64,000 bases of DNA from Antedon mediterranea. Its lineage: Eukaryota > Echinodermata > Crinoidea > Comatulida > Antedonidae. The notes beneath the pieces were generated by a model, which was not told where the DNA came from, searched no databases, and was given only the letters and a program-made list of their open reading frames with translations. Positions 13,831 to 28,000 of the stretch are shown in pieces; position 1 is the first letter of the stretch, and the number at the start of each line of letters is the position of its first letter. The position numbers and the translations under genes are program-made. The DNA lies in NCBI RefSeq assembly GCF_964355755.1, contig NC_092680.1, positions 20,685,001 through 20,749,000 on the forward strand, in the 5' to 3' direction.

Positions 13831-15176
13831 TTTCATAACAATCGCTATGCTTGTCTGAAGTTTGAATTGTACTGCTGATAAACTTGCTAATAAACCATTG
13901 CATTCCACGCAGCGGCACTTAATTGTAATTTATAAAATCACAATTTTTTCCTCCCCGCAAAATGCTCTGTGCCATCCACTTTTGAAGACGCGTGTGTGCG
14001 CGCGCTGCAGGATCAATTATTGCTATAAATGTTCGCGGGAAATTCAAGTACTGTCTCGAATGCGTATTTATAAGCACAAGCATACCCAGGTTGCCTTTGA
14101 TGATTCACCTGCTTGTGTGTTGGTAGAAATACGTGTGTACTGTCGCACTTTGTAATACCTGTCGCACTTTGTAACAAAACTATCCCACTTTGTAATATTA
14201 CAAAGTACGACCATTATACAAAGTGTGACAATAGGCCTACCTATGTGGCCTGGTTTCTTGAAACTGACATGTTTACTCAATACAAAAATTACTAAATTTG
14301 AAAATTAGCATTCAGATTCTAATTTATTAAAATGTTTCATTCTGTATGGACTAAACTAATAATTCAATACAGTATATTTTATATAAAATATGTCTTTAAA
14401 TATACATATAAACACAATCACTTTAAATTTGATGAAATCTTAGTAGCAAACTCAAACATATAAAATAATAATAAAAAATAAATATATAGTAATAAAAATA
14501 CATACTTTAACATTAGGGAGTAAAAAAAAAATCATTTTTACTGTTTTATTTACATACATATGATGATATGCCAGTTTTCATAACAAATTTCTGTTAATTC
14601 TTTGTAATGGACAAAAAAAGATAATATGACTATGAGATAGAGATCCAATGAGATAATCTTAAATACAAAACTACTATGGTACAATGTTGTAATAAGGAAA
14701 AACATAGAATCAATTGTGGTCTAATAGTTGGGATTTCCAGTTCTATGGTTGGTCAAGTTATGATTGGGCCTGTGTGCTAAACTACACATGTCATCTCTTA
14801 ATTTCAAAGTGGTGACTTCTGGGTGCTTTAAACAGAAAATACTGTAACCTATAGTTACAATACCAACTGTCAATTACCAAGCCAATACTTTCACCTATAA
14901 ACAATATTTATAACAACTAAATACAGTATCAATTATCAGGGTATATTGCCTCTACCTTTTGATTACGTAGGCCTCTATGTCCACAAACAATTTCTGCACA
15001 GAAGTATATAGAATTATGGAGTGGAGAAGATATCCCAACTCTTTAGACAGCGAATCTTCAAAAGGTTGTCTGTAAATTATTAAAATAAGAACCAAACAAG
15101 TCAACCATTTGATACTTTCTTAACCATCACTGTATTTCCCTAACTACCATTGTTTTGGTGATACTTCAAATCGGGT
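13831..15176. other. Non-coding stretch with an inverted-repeat cluster
   Basis: No coding region can be supported. Between 14145 and 14232 the word CACTTTGTAA occurs three times, followed by its inverted forms (TTACAAAGT, ACAAAGTGTGAC), including a local palindrome CACTTTGTAATATTACAAAG. This looks like the end of a small inverted-repeat transposon or a foldback remnant. A CpG-rich patch (GTGTGTGCGCGCGCTGCAGG, about 13990-14010) precedes it. The rest is AT-rich. Confidence 0.45.
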
Positions 15177-15702
15177 CTATTCTAACTTTTCCGCAGCAAC
15201 TGTCAACTCATTCTCTTTCAAATGTTTGATAAATGATTGCAGTTTATCTTCCCTTAGAGTACCCCTCTGTTCAAGATATAGAATGACAGTCCACTGGTTG
15301 TCACGTTTTTTCCTAGGAACATTGTTTAGATGGATGAGCTTTCTTACATGGTCTTGGGAAAGCGTTTTGCCGAAATCTATCAGCTTCTGTCGATACATTG
15401 TAACTGCAGTTGTTACATGATGGTCGGATTCCTCAAACGTGTTCTTCAGATATTTGTTAGCCTCAAGAGCACCTTCGGTACCAGTGACATTGATGATATC
15501 GAAAAGAACTTTAAAGTTGGTAGTGGTAAGATGGCCAGCTTGTTTCAACAAATTACTCCATGGTGGTATCAGCCTTCTGTAGAGCATTGTAAGGCGTTAC
15601 AAGATCTTTGCACAACACCTTCAGCATATCAAGTGAATCATGCTCATCATACCAATTCGATACTTGTACCAACATTGTCTGAAATTGTTTTCTCAGGTGA
15701 TT
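15177..15702 (-). pseudogene. Third tandem-DED exon, pseudogenised
   Basis: This is a close copy of the exon at 21565-22128. The right part is well preserved (NLLKQAGHLTTTNFKVLFD ... MYRQKLIDFGKTLSQDHV ... LYLEQRGTLREDKL) and ends in a TAG where the parent reads on. Near its acceptor (15702) an extra base shifts the frame, and a second frameshift near 15560 (CCATGGAGTAATTTG) breaks the first DED. The adjacent linker exon carries an in-frame stop. It is therefore unlikely to be translated, although its homology to the functional exon is clear along its length. Confidence 0.8.
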
Positions 15703-15939
15703 CTGTATAAAAACAATACTTAATATATTAACATGATATTGTAGAAATTGGTATACAAACGAGTAATTAACAATCTATGTAGTTATTTTACTTAATATAA
15801 ATAAATATCATTACCTCCAAAAATTCTCAATGACACTGACCCTGACTGGCTTTGGCACTGACATCAGCTTTAGCTCTGACTCTGGCCTTGGCTTTAACAC
15901 TGGCGCTGGCACCATCTTTAGCTCTGGCTTTGGCACCGA

Positions 15940-16001
15940 CTATGACTCTATATCTGATGCTGGCAATGACTCTGGCTTTGGTACTCGCTCTTTAGTAGGG
16001 C
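15940..16001 (-). CDS. Inferred terminal exon (linker copy with early stop)
   Basis: After acceptor TATATAG the frame reads PTKERVPKPESLPASDIES and stops at TAG. The parental linker exon (22240-22374) reads on at this point as ESVSKFE. The copy therefore supplies the stop codon and cuts off the third DED pair. Downstream to about 15830 the linker homology continues, but with a further frameshift. An alternative mRNA skipping this exon would enter the 15177-15702 pseudo-exon and stop quickly. Confidence 0.6.
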
Positions 16002-19000
16002 CTATATAATAACAACATAATACTAGCATTAGTGTAGTTTTTATTTTGATTGATAATGATGAATAGTGATGACAACGACTGAGATATAATTATGATGAAG
16101 TAATGACGACGATAAAGCATAAAAGTCGATGCGTATCCATAGCTTTCTTTCTTCCACATGAAACAGAAATAAAATATAATAATAGAAAATTAAATACTTA
16201 CATAAAATATTCCTTGCTCGTATTCCAATATGTGCTGCAAACGTATTTAATTTTGATGGTTCATCCTCAAGAAGTAATTTACTTTCCAAGTAAAAAACCA
16301 TGTCCCACATGTTTTTTAAACTAAATCTTCGCAAACCATAATGAGCAATGATATCTTTTAACTCGTCTTGTCCAACTTCTTTCAGCGCCCTTAATAATCG
16401 TTTCCGGTAAGAAGATAACTTTTCGCTAGTACCTTTGACGTTGTTATCTTTCATATACTGCTTTACCAGATCTACAGCAAGCTGCAAACCTGATAATTCG
16501 GCAACCTCAAAAAGGATGGTGACATCATCTGGTTTGATTTCACAGTGGTCATGGAGGACATTGAACAGATCAGTTGCTTTGAAATCAGTACGTGTAAGGT
16601 CTGATCTAGGAATAACATCAAATAAGCAACATTTTAGCCAAAGGTATCTTTCTTCCCCATCATAATGTTTGCCAAGATCACATTTCAAGTCGTTGAACTT
16701 GGTTTGTAAGTCTGACATTTCACTAGATGTTGGTTTTGTCCCAGTTCTTTCAGATGATTCTTTAGAAAGAAAAAAACGAAGAAATGAACATTTAATAACG
16801 TTAGCAAATAATATATTAGATGGCACGGACACTGGAAATATAAATTAGGCCCATCATAATTATTTAATTAATAGTGGAAAACAGAACATTTAAATTATAA
16901 ACTGCCAGCAATGGGCTGAAATGTAGGCATACCACTAGGCCTATAGAGAAGTAAGATAGGTTACACTAAGCGCGTTTTTGATCGTAGCCTACCTTTTCCC
17001 CTGGTAAACCATGATGCAAGGGTAATACACACATAACTGAGGATAACATATTTTGCGTTCAATGCAAACATGAACAACTTCGTGTAGAAAAACAATGAAA
17101 CTGTACAGTCTATTGCAGCGGGCATCCCTGATATTGCGCAATATGGCAAGCAGGCGTAAATTATTGCGCAATATTTTCAATGACAGCGTCCGTGCATGAA
17201 AGATTTTATCTTAGTTCTTTGGACCACAATAATAGGCCTGTAAAATCGTAGTGGAGTATATGAAATAGTTTCGCTTTGTCTGGGTTGGTAAAGTATTTTA
17301 TGTTGTAACATAAATATTTTAATACGCGCCACGCGGAGCTCTCGAAGAATGTGGCGGTGGTGGGAGCTAAGCTTCCGACGACATGACGATGACGTCCTCT
17401 GTTGCATTTGCTTGTCGATTGAAGTGCATGCATGCAGCCAACGACTTGTTTTACATTAGTAACTTTACTTCTACCGTTTTTCGTGATTCAAACTGTAAAA
17501 TTATTGTGCTTTATTTATTTTGAAATTAGATAGGTTAACGTAATATAATAACGTAGTAATGACATTTTTTTTTTTGTAAACCATGACTGGATACGTATTT
17601 GAAAAATGTATTTCATTTTTTTTAAATGGAAAAAATATTCTGCAAAAAACCCCAGATCCACCACTGTAATCATCAGTCATCATTTAAAAACCAATTTCTT
17701 TGTCAATACCATAACTATAATATATGGCTATATTGTATAAATATAAACACTAGTAAAGACAGGGTAGGGTATATACAATGTGTTTCTATAAAGGAAGTAA
17801 AGTTGTAAGGTTTGCATAGAGTGCAAATAAACACTAGTAAAGTCAGGGTAGTGGTATATACCATGTGTTTCCATAAAGGAAGTAAAGTTGTAATGTTGAG
17901 AAACTGATGAATGAAAAAATGATCAAAATTAGATGCTGATTTCCAAATTAGGAAAATATTTATAGTACATAATTCCTTTTTACAGTTGTCTGTGGTGTTG
18001 AAAATGTTTACAGCGAGTTCTTCAGGAAGAAATTAGTAGTGCATTTACTTAATATCAACTTTACTCTATAATTGCCATATTAAATATAACATACCTTGAT
18101 ATGACTTTGCTGTTCCAACAACCCCTGTAACAAACAAAATATGCAATAATTCATTCATGTTATAAAAATTCCATATTTCGTACGATACGATGCCTGCTAT
18201 GACGCACATTATCACAAGTTGAATTGTTATCAATTATCAATGTCCTTATAAACTATTTAGTGTTTTTTTTTTATCCTAAATGTAGATATGAATTGCTAAT
18301 TAAATTGTATTACTGTTAGCATTTTAAATACTTACAATTCACTTTCACTGGATCAATATCATTTGACTCTTGTGACAGCGATACTGTCGCCTTTAGGACT
18401 TTTACTGATGAATTACTTCTTCTTAAAATAAAAGTGTTTAATGGTTCTATATGCCATAAGCATTCAGCATCGACAGTCTAAAAAAAGTCATACTCATATC
18501 AAATGTTAAATTGATTGCTGTGGTGAATAAATATTAATTTTTTTATTTATATTTTTTAACCTGTAAAACTTTCAATAAATTTAAAATAAGGAGACATTTT
18601 TAAAAGGCTATACAGCTCCACAATTAAAACTCTGCATCTTCCTGGGATCAATATGAAGATGCAATGTAATATCATGGCATAGCACATTTCATTAGATAGC
18701 AACAGAGATTTTTGTTATTTATTGATTTAACATTAACATCTAGTTATGTGGTGTTACTGGAAAAACATATCTTTACCATGCCAATCTATTAAAAAATTTG
18801 TATAAAAACAAATACTGTATTCTTTACTTGGTTTTTATCCTGAACATTCCATTTCTGTTCTACTGCTACAGTAATTACCATCTTTTTATACCTAGTAAGT
18901 ATATTTACAGGTGGTTGTAAAAGTTGGTCACCAATTTTGCTGTGGTCTTCTTCTATCTTCTGAAATATATATATACTTAATGTTATGTTTATGACTCTGT

Positions 19001-22000
19001 ACATATTTGTTTCTTAATTATCTGAGGGAAGTGCACAAGGCAATCAGCATGTTCACTTCTTTACAGCATATTTTATAATGATCACGAATCAATTCAATTT
19101 TGATTTATTAATACCTAAATTTTCAATTAATAAACTGTAAACAAATTTTGAATTTTCTGGCATCAATATGTCATATGTTAGCTCAAATTTTGTGCCTCCG
19201 AATCTCCAGGTATGAAGGTGGTCTCAGGGAAATTCATTTTTCATCGTGTACGAGAGAAAAAATATTATGCCAAGTTAACTACTCTAGGATAATATTATTA
19301 TCGACCAAATATAAGAATGAGAAGTAACAGTGACTTCACTCTTTACAGAATTATAAAATCGTGACAAAACAACTATTTAACTTATCTATATTTTGAACCG
19401 GTAATGTAAGTAAAATAATACAAATTTTAATTACATTATTTAAATAGAGTTTAAAACAAGAAATATTTCTTACAAAAAACGCTGCTCGCTTATTGAAAAA
19501 TATTTTTTATTTCAAATGTTTTTTAATGTGTCATTTTATTGTCACATAATAGTTATTTTACCTGAAAAAAATGTAATTTAAAGCAACAAATACTTAAATT
19601 GTCTGTCAGACAATGGTTTTTGGGTTTCTTTTCTTTTTTTATATGTGAATAAATATTATATTTTTGTTACAGAAGTGAATACTCAATTTCTGTCACTTTA
19701 GTTAATTTTATTGCTAAGGTCAAATCTGGGGGTCACTTCATCACCCTAGATATTTCAATTGTGAAGTATCCTATTACAAACACAAACTTTAATGGACTGT
19801 TTCGATAATAATTCAATGAATATCTGACAGTGAATATACCAGAAATGCTTAGGGATTTGTAATTTTAGCATGACATGTCCTAATAGACTCTTTCCCAGAC
19901 GTTTTTTGGGTCTACTGTGAATCAATAAATTATAGTGGAGTTTCCATTTTCACAAAACTGTCTGTCCTTAGAACTATAACTGCTGCTTGCTTTAGCTTCT
20001 GATTGAGTAGTCCTAATGGGACGTAGCGGGCTAGAGCAGCAGCGTGAAAAATTATAATAATTACCTTTTCATATGACGGCTTATAAAGTCTTGTTTGAAG
20101 TTGATATTCATCATCTGCAAGCATCTTTCCAAAAATTCTTAACGACATTATTTTCTTAACACGAAAGACATTTTTAACAAGACCCATTAGTGCATGCGAA
20201 CAGAAATGATTCAAAGTTATACAACATCGACCTTTGCTTAAAGTAAAATGTATGTTCTTTTCACCATTTTTTAATGGTATGTGTTTCCATTCATCTTCAA
20301 TGCGATCTTTAACAAGTAGAGTAAATTCCCAATTCTCTTCATCTACAGCATCGTGTGGAAAAGACAATGAACAGGGCTTGTTGAAGATGGTGCCTTCTGG
20401 TCCACATTTAACAATAGGTGATATTATTGATTCAAGTGGAAGGGATACGACAGGCAGATCTGTTTCCTCAAAAACGTTTTCTAGCGATATGTTAACTTTC
20501 TTTCCTTCTTCAATTGCTCCAGGATATATCTCCAACTTTATGTTTTCATTTTTAAGATGAAGTGTTCCACCAGTAGAGCCCACAATTAGCTCCAGTCGAT
20601 CTGCAGAATGAAAATATCAGATATTAGTGATGGTGTTAATGGTGTTTTTCATGTCGTAATCATTATCTACTAGTAATTTTCTGTCAAAAATGTTGAGTTA
20701 AGTATATTCCAGTATTTAGAGCCCAATTTTAAATCTCTGCCACACATATATAGTGGCCGAGATATGGAAATGCTACATAGATAAAAGTGAAAGGTCAATA
20801 ACCTTTACTTCTAACCATTTTGTGACAAAATGTCATTTCAAACAATTTGAGCCATAATTTGTATCTCTACGGTCAGTTGTTACCAAGATACAACATATCA
20901 AATTCAAAGGTCAAACATTTTTGGCCAAAATGTTCCATATAGAGCAAATATAAATATGTATGTTCTGAGTGTCATACCAGAAATATGTCAATAAACCAAG
21001 TAATTTAGAAGATATGGACAATTTTTGCGGTAGTCCAAACTCTTTTTTTCTGTTATTTAGTACAACCAATATTACCAAAATCAATTGAAAATACTTTTGT
21101 TGCAATTTGTTGAGGTTGCCCCCGTTTTTTAGTTAGTTCTACTCTACTATTGGTTGTGATTGGCGAGTCATTGTGGTACCTGCATTTTGGTCCTCATCAC
21201 CACTGCATAAAAATGATAACAATTTCTATAGGCCTAGTATATAATGCATTTTTACAGTTCATGAAGAAATTAGTGAATTACTTAATAACCCTTTTTATGT
21301 CATTACAATAGTAAATAAAATACCTGAATTTGAACTTGCTGTTCCAACATCACCTGCAACAAATAAAATTCACAATAATGCTTTCAATAGATGCTATAAA
21401 AATGCCATATTGTGTATGGCTGCACAGTACACTACAGATTGGTTTTTCATTCACCAGATTAAGTTAGTAGTCTTGCTAAACTGTATTAATTACTATTTTA
21501 ATTACTTATTATTTGAAATTTAATTATGTTAAAATATTGGTGATGACGATAAGCCAAAACAAACCATCAGTAAATGACAGCAACCTATCCCTCCTCTGTT
21601 CAAGATCTAACGTTTCTGCAGCAACTGTCATCTTATTCTCTTTCAAATGTTCAATAAATGATTGCAATTTGTCTTCTCTTAGGATGCCCCTTTCTTCTAG
21701 ATCTAGTATCACAGTCCACTGGTTGTCATGTTGTTTTCTAGAAACATCGTTTAGATGGATGAGCTTTGTTACATTGTCTTGGGAAAGCTTTTTTCCAAAA
21801 TCAATCAGCTTCTGTCGGTACGTTGTAAAAGTTCTTACAAGATGGTCGGATTCCTCAAACATGTTCTTCAGATATTTGTTAGCCTCAAGAGCACCTTTGG
21901 TACTGGTGACACTGATGATATCAATAAGAACTTTAAAGTTGGTTACGGTAAGATGGCCAGCCTGTTTCAATAAATTAAACAACTTCATGGTGGTGTCAGC

Positions 22001-25000
22001 CTTCTGTAGAGCATTGTAAGGCGTTATCAGATCTTTGCACAACACCTTCAGCATATCAAGTGAAACATGCTCATCATACCAATTCGATACTTGTACCAAC
22101 ATTGTCTGAATTTTTTTCTCAGGTGATTCTGTATAAAAACAATACTTACGATATCAACAGTATATAGTATAAATTGGTATATACAACCAACGAATAAGTA
22201 ACAATCTTTTTTGTTATTTTACTATATATAAATATATACCTCCAAATACCCTCAATGACACTGACTCTAGCTTAGGCGCTGACACTGGCATTAGCTCTGA
22301 CTCAAACTTTGAGACTGACTCTAGATCTGATGCTGGCAATGACTCTGGCTTTGGAACTAACTCTTTAGTAAGACCTAAATGCAATAACACAATACTAGCA
22401 TTTGTATAGTTTTTATTTTGATTGATAATGATGAATAGTGATGACAACGATTGAGATATAATTATGATGAAGTAATGACGACAATAAAGCATTAAAAGTC
22501 CAACTTACCAGTTGAAAAAAAGTGCTTGATATGAGCAGTTTTCATAGCCTTCTTTCTTCCACATGGAACCAAATCATTTTGCAAACACTTGTCAAAATCA
22601 ATCAAGTGATGATTACTTGGTGCACAAGCAGTGCACAACACACATAGATTGTAGCCAATGCCCTCATAGATATTGCAAACAGTTTTCAGTTGCTCCTTCA
22701 AATAGCTTAGTACCTAAAACATGAGGTCAACGTGTTATTTATAAATTTATATTATGTGATAACTATGTTTAAAAGTAATAATCTTTTATTTATTACCTCC
22801 ATGCAGACACTTGGTTCTGGTTCAAATATCACCTCCTCTGTTTCTTTGCCATCATTAATTTCAGTCCAGCGTGATATTTCAAGCTGCGAAAATGAAAGAT
22901 ATTCACTTTTCACAAACTCATCTGACTATTCCCTAATACACAATTGAACATATCTGTATGATAGAGGCATGGTGTATGGGCAGACTACTGTATAAACCAA
23001 AAATGCACAATGTTACCTATATATTTTATAGAAATTTTCAAAAGTGTACCATATTGATAGTAAAAGTAGTAATCAACTTCATACCTTTAATGCATATGGT
23101 TTTTCCTTTTCATGGTTAATTTTGACAGAACCTAAACTGACAGTGTGATTACTAAATTTGAAATCACTACGATTACGGAACACTTCTGAATCATCACTAC
23201 CCTTTTCGGTCATCAATTCCAGGAATGCAACAACCAAAGTGTTGTACACAGCATCAGGAAGAAAGTCTGTCGGAGTCAGATAAATTGATACCGTTTGTGT
23301 GTCATCTGCTTTGACTTTCAGAAAGTCTTTTTTGTCAACTTTCATTCGGCAGGGAACCAGGAATACCCGATTACCTTCTTCAATTCCCTGTTAATATAAA
23401 CATCACAATTACACATAAATTGGTACAAGTGATTAGTAAGAGCTTAATCAAAGAAACGATTAAAAGTTTATCGTATTTGCCAACCTTTGTCTTCTCAAAG
23501 AGCAAACGAAAAACTTTCATCAATTCTACAAAGACATCAAAGAGATCTTCATCTTCGTTTCTCCACAAATAACGTAGTAACTTTTCCTCAAGAACTCCTT
23601 CATTGCTCAGCTTTTCCCATAGCATCTGTAATTGCTTCCGATCTTCTGCTTCATTCTGTGCACAAAAAACACAGTAAAAATAGAACAACTGATATATTAA
23701 AGCAACCAATATAATACCAAGTTTCAAAACTATAGAAGGCTACATTACTCAGGGTCATATTATTTTACTCTAATGTGAAATCTAGTATTATATATAATAT
23801 GCCATGCTTATTATATATACCTACCACTGTAATAGTTGGCGTAACTACTGTGATAACTTTAGTCAAAATTTTAATCATCCAGCAAATATTTGTTATCACA
23901 ATGTTTCTTAATTTCTCATTAGTGCCGTTATACATGATTATTCCAGTGTCATTCAGATAAGTTATCACAGTGGTGAGCACATGTTCGGATATACCACATT
24001 GTCTTGCAATCTCACATACCTATAAATACACAAATGACATTTTAATAAAACGGTATTTCTCAACAAAATTAGCATTAGTAAACAACAGTACTGTTTTCCT
24101 CCAACTACAAGTTAAATTATGCTTACATCAGGGAGTCTTATTTTATAACATTCTGTGAGAAAAGCCTATACAAAGTTTAGCCTAAACAAAGAGAGTTTAC
24201 TGCTTTGAATAGATTGTTTTACATGACAGCTGTTTTTAATGTGTATATTATTTCTAACTGTATATATTTGGATTTGTGTTGTAGAAAAATGTTTTTATGT
24301 TGAAAACCAAATTAAAACCTTACCTCTGCTAAGGTAATGTTTAACCTTGTTTTCCCAATTTTTTGCAACTTTTCCTGCAAATCAACCCACTTTACAGGAA
24401 CTTTCTTCACCATTGCTTTCATGTATCTACCAACGTTTCGCTTAAGTTTTTCAATACCTTTATGTGACTTGTTATCCACCATGTACATTTCACAATCTAC
24501 ATGCTTGGCATACGGCATCCCTTTCATTGCATCAAACATCTGCATGAACATCTCCTCAGCCTTTATTTGATGAAATTGTATAATCATTATAACTTTACTA
24601 ATAATAAAATATGTTTCTTTTCTATCTTATACTACAAATCTGTTGAGCATATTGCAGGTTCAGTTTTGTCAAATGTTTTGTTGAATAGTTATATAAATGT
24701 ATACTACAGTTATTACCTTCATCTGCTTTTCTAATTTTGTGCCTGGCAATTTGTCCATATGGGTAGCAACCAAACAGATAGGAGGTGACTCTATGCTCTT
24801 GCCATTAATTAAAATGGGGTTTCCTGAACCATGTTGTGACACAGTATGTTCATAAATAGACCTTACCCAGAACAAATTCACGTCCAAATTAGTCATACCA
24901 AGCGATTCCTAAAATCAAATATGGATAAACAAAAAAGGATATTGAAATTGAAACTACAATTTAACACATTTGTATTAAAACAAACAAAATTGCTAAATAA

Positions 25001-28000
25001 TAAATTTTACTTACTATTGTCGAATCTCGTGGATTAGCTAGCTCATTCAAGTTGTCCTCGACATTAAATGTAACACAGTATGATACTTTATTTGTGAGGA
25101 AAAACTGAAAAAAAAATACAAGTTAAGGGACCATGTATCTTTTCTTTATCTTAATTCCTTATTGTAATTAAATACCTGATTCGTTATAACTATCTTTGGA
25201 TGTCATACTGGTAAAGATGGTTAAACATTGTTTGGTGTTTTAGTCAGTACCATGCACATATTATATGCAGTAATTTACAGTAATTTAATAACTGAATTTT
25301 ATAATGAATTTCTAAAAATGCCGACATTTTTAGAAAGAAATGTCACTGATATCAGATACACTGTACTAGTCTACAATATTACATTATATCGAATAGTAAA
25401 ATATAGTGGTAGTACTTTACAGAATAAGTAATTATGTATTCTTTCAAGCTTTCATGTACAAAACATACTTATTCAGGTGAAGGTTAGAATAATATATAAA
25501 TGCATAAAGTTTGTAAAAATGGTATTTGGGTAAGAGAACACAGTTTTACTCTGGTGGTCCATAAATTTAACTTATAGGCTTACATTGTTTGTTACTACTT
25601 TCTATTTAGGTCTAGAATAAATTATAATAACGGAAGCGAACAGATACAATTACTTGTATCTATATTAATACCAAAATAAGGAAAATCTAGTTTTAAAGTC
25701 CAAAATTTATCTTATTAGTGTAATAAAAATGCCCCAAAACAAACATACCCTGTGTGTTATGTAGTAGTCTAGTTGACCAGCATAGTCCCATATACTAGTG
25801 ATGTCACTCACATTTACTTTTTCTTTTCCAATTGTTTTCATCAAAATATTCAAAAGTTGCCCCCCAATTGTTGTATCATTGCTTTCTAAAACAAACATTA
25901 CAATAACAGTTTTCTTTAATTAAAGACTGTGTGTATATGAAATCTACAAAATAGATTGATCAATCTGTTGTAAATCTGCAGATGATTTTAGAATGATTTT
26001 TTAATTCAGTAGTCTGTGCCTACCTTTCCCTAATTTCTTATCCACATTTTCTGCTAATGCATGTGTACGTATTTTCTTGGATAACTCAACACCTTTACAA
26101 AGCAAGAAATATAATAAAAACATGATTGTAGACAGAGGGGGTACGAGTTAGAGAAAGAAATACAAATAGTAGGCCCTACATATAAATAGAAATAAATAAT
26201 TCATTCCTTTTAAACTTTGATAGGGTGCAAATTTATGGAATTGGTGCAATATTTCTAAAGACCACTCGAAAATATTTTAATTAAATTTAATTTAGAGCAT
26301 ACACATACAAATTCTTTCTAAAATTGTTCAATCTGTCTGTCTTTATACTATGTATGTAACTGAACAATACTTTGTTTATTTGTTAATGTTCTGAGAGTTT
26401 GTTTGGTGCTGACTCACCATCTACATCTTCCACCTTCTTCCACTCACTACAATCCTTCTTTGTTGCTTGAAACACTGTAGTTGTTACGATACCATCTGTT
26501 GATGGCTCTCTGGAATTAAACCTATTATAATAATGCATAGTAAAGTTAAACATAATTAAAGAATATTCAAGACTGAAACATCTATTATTTACTTTTGTAG
26601 AACTATGCATTTAATAGTAAAAAAATCATCTAAAAATTCAATTCAATCTTCAATTCAACAGGGAATAATGTTTATTTGAATAAACAAACAGGCTTTCTAT
26701 CAAAGTACTATCATCACTCATAGCGGTTATTTGTTACCTTTTACCAAGCATAGCCTTTACACAACTAGTCTTGCCAGCACCTTCTTTCCCAAGAAACATA
26801 CACCTTGAATTCACAACAGCAATCTCACCATTTTGAAGCTCATCTTTGTATATTCTAATAGCATATTTACCCTTTGAATATATCTCTGCTGGAACTAATA
26901 ATTCTAATATAAAAATATTAATATAACAAATGTTTCAAATGTCAAATTTACTTTATTATTTGTTTTCTTACATAACCTCTTACAAGCTAATAATATTAAC
27001 ATCTAAATAGTCATTGATAAATAATTTAAATTTTGTCAAAGATGTATTTTTCCACCCAAAACATTAAAAATTTGAATAAGCCATTATGCAGTTTTAATAA
27101 AGTTATTCACTTTCGTGGAGAAAAAAAAGAACAAAAATAATAAGCAAAACAATGTCTGACAGACGACAAATATGACTATTTTTTTGCTTTAAAGAAAAAA
27201 TAAAATTGTGTTCAAGTAGGCTACTCTAAATCCTTATTTTTTTCAATCCAATTTTTGGTCAAAGTGAACAAGCTTATTTACGATTGGAATATACTGCTGG
27301 AATTAATAAATGTAATATAAAAATATCAACATTTTAAACAATTTAAAATAAATTTTTATTGTTCATAAATAACCTCTTACAAGTTAAAAATAACAAAGTA
27401 AGGCATCACTTACTGTCAAAGTCAAATTTTAAAATCTTGTTTCTTTCATCTGGGTCTGTGTATCTACTATTTTCTAAAACAGTCATTGGTGTATTTCCTT
27501 CCTATAAACAAATTAATGTTTTAGTTAGTATTAAAAAATAATATGAATTGATAATATTGGCTACTGAGCGGTACTATCCAGACACCCTTATCAAATAAAA
27601 AACCATTATCAATAGTAGACTATGATATCTATAAATATGAAAATAAACACACATTAGTATGCTAATAATGTGTGAAAGAGACACACATGCTAGTATGCTT
27701 CATATACAGACACTACTGTACCATTAAACCAATGGTGATTTCATGCTATCTCAAAGTCAGATTAAATAGCAAACTCCTTTATTGTATTTATTTATTATTA
27801 ATAAGTATGTGTAAATGTGTGTATGTACTGTCATACAGTAATTGTGTATTATTGTAAATAAAACAATTACCTTATTTTGCAATGACAATGATTTCCCCTG
27901 CTGTTGTATGAGGACTTTCACTATTTCCAAGGTATAATATCTACTACTCACATACAAATGAAGTGGAGTGTTTCCATCCTTGATAAACAAAATCATAATC

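Noticed and set aside
17000-17450. Small minus-strand frames in the intron as a separate gene
   Set aside because: Frames of 60-76 codons without motifs, in an intron of the large gene; a CpG-richer patch alone is not enough.
23760-24020. Opposite-strand frame in the COR exon (23775-23960 plus)
   Set aside because: It is the mirror of a real minus-strand exon with clear COR similarity.
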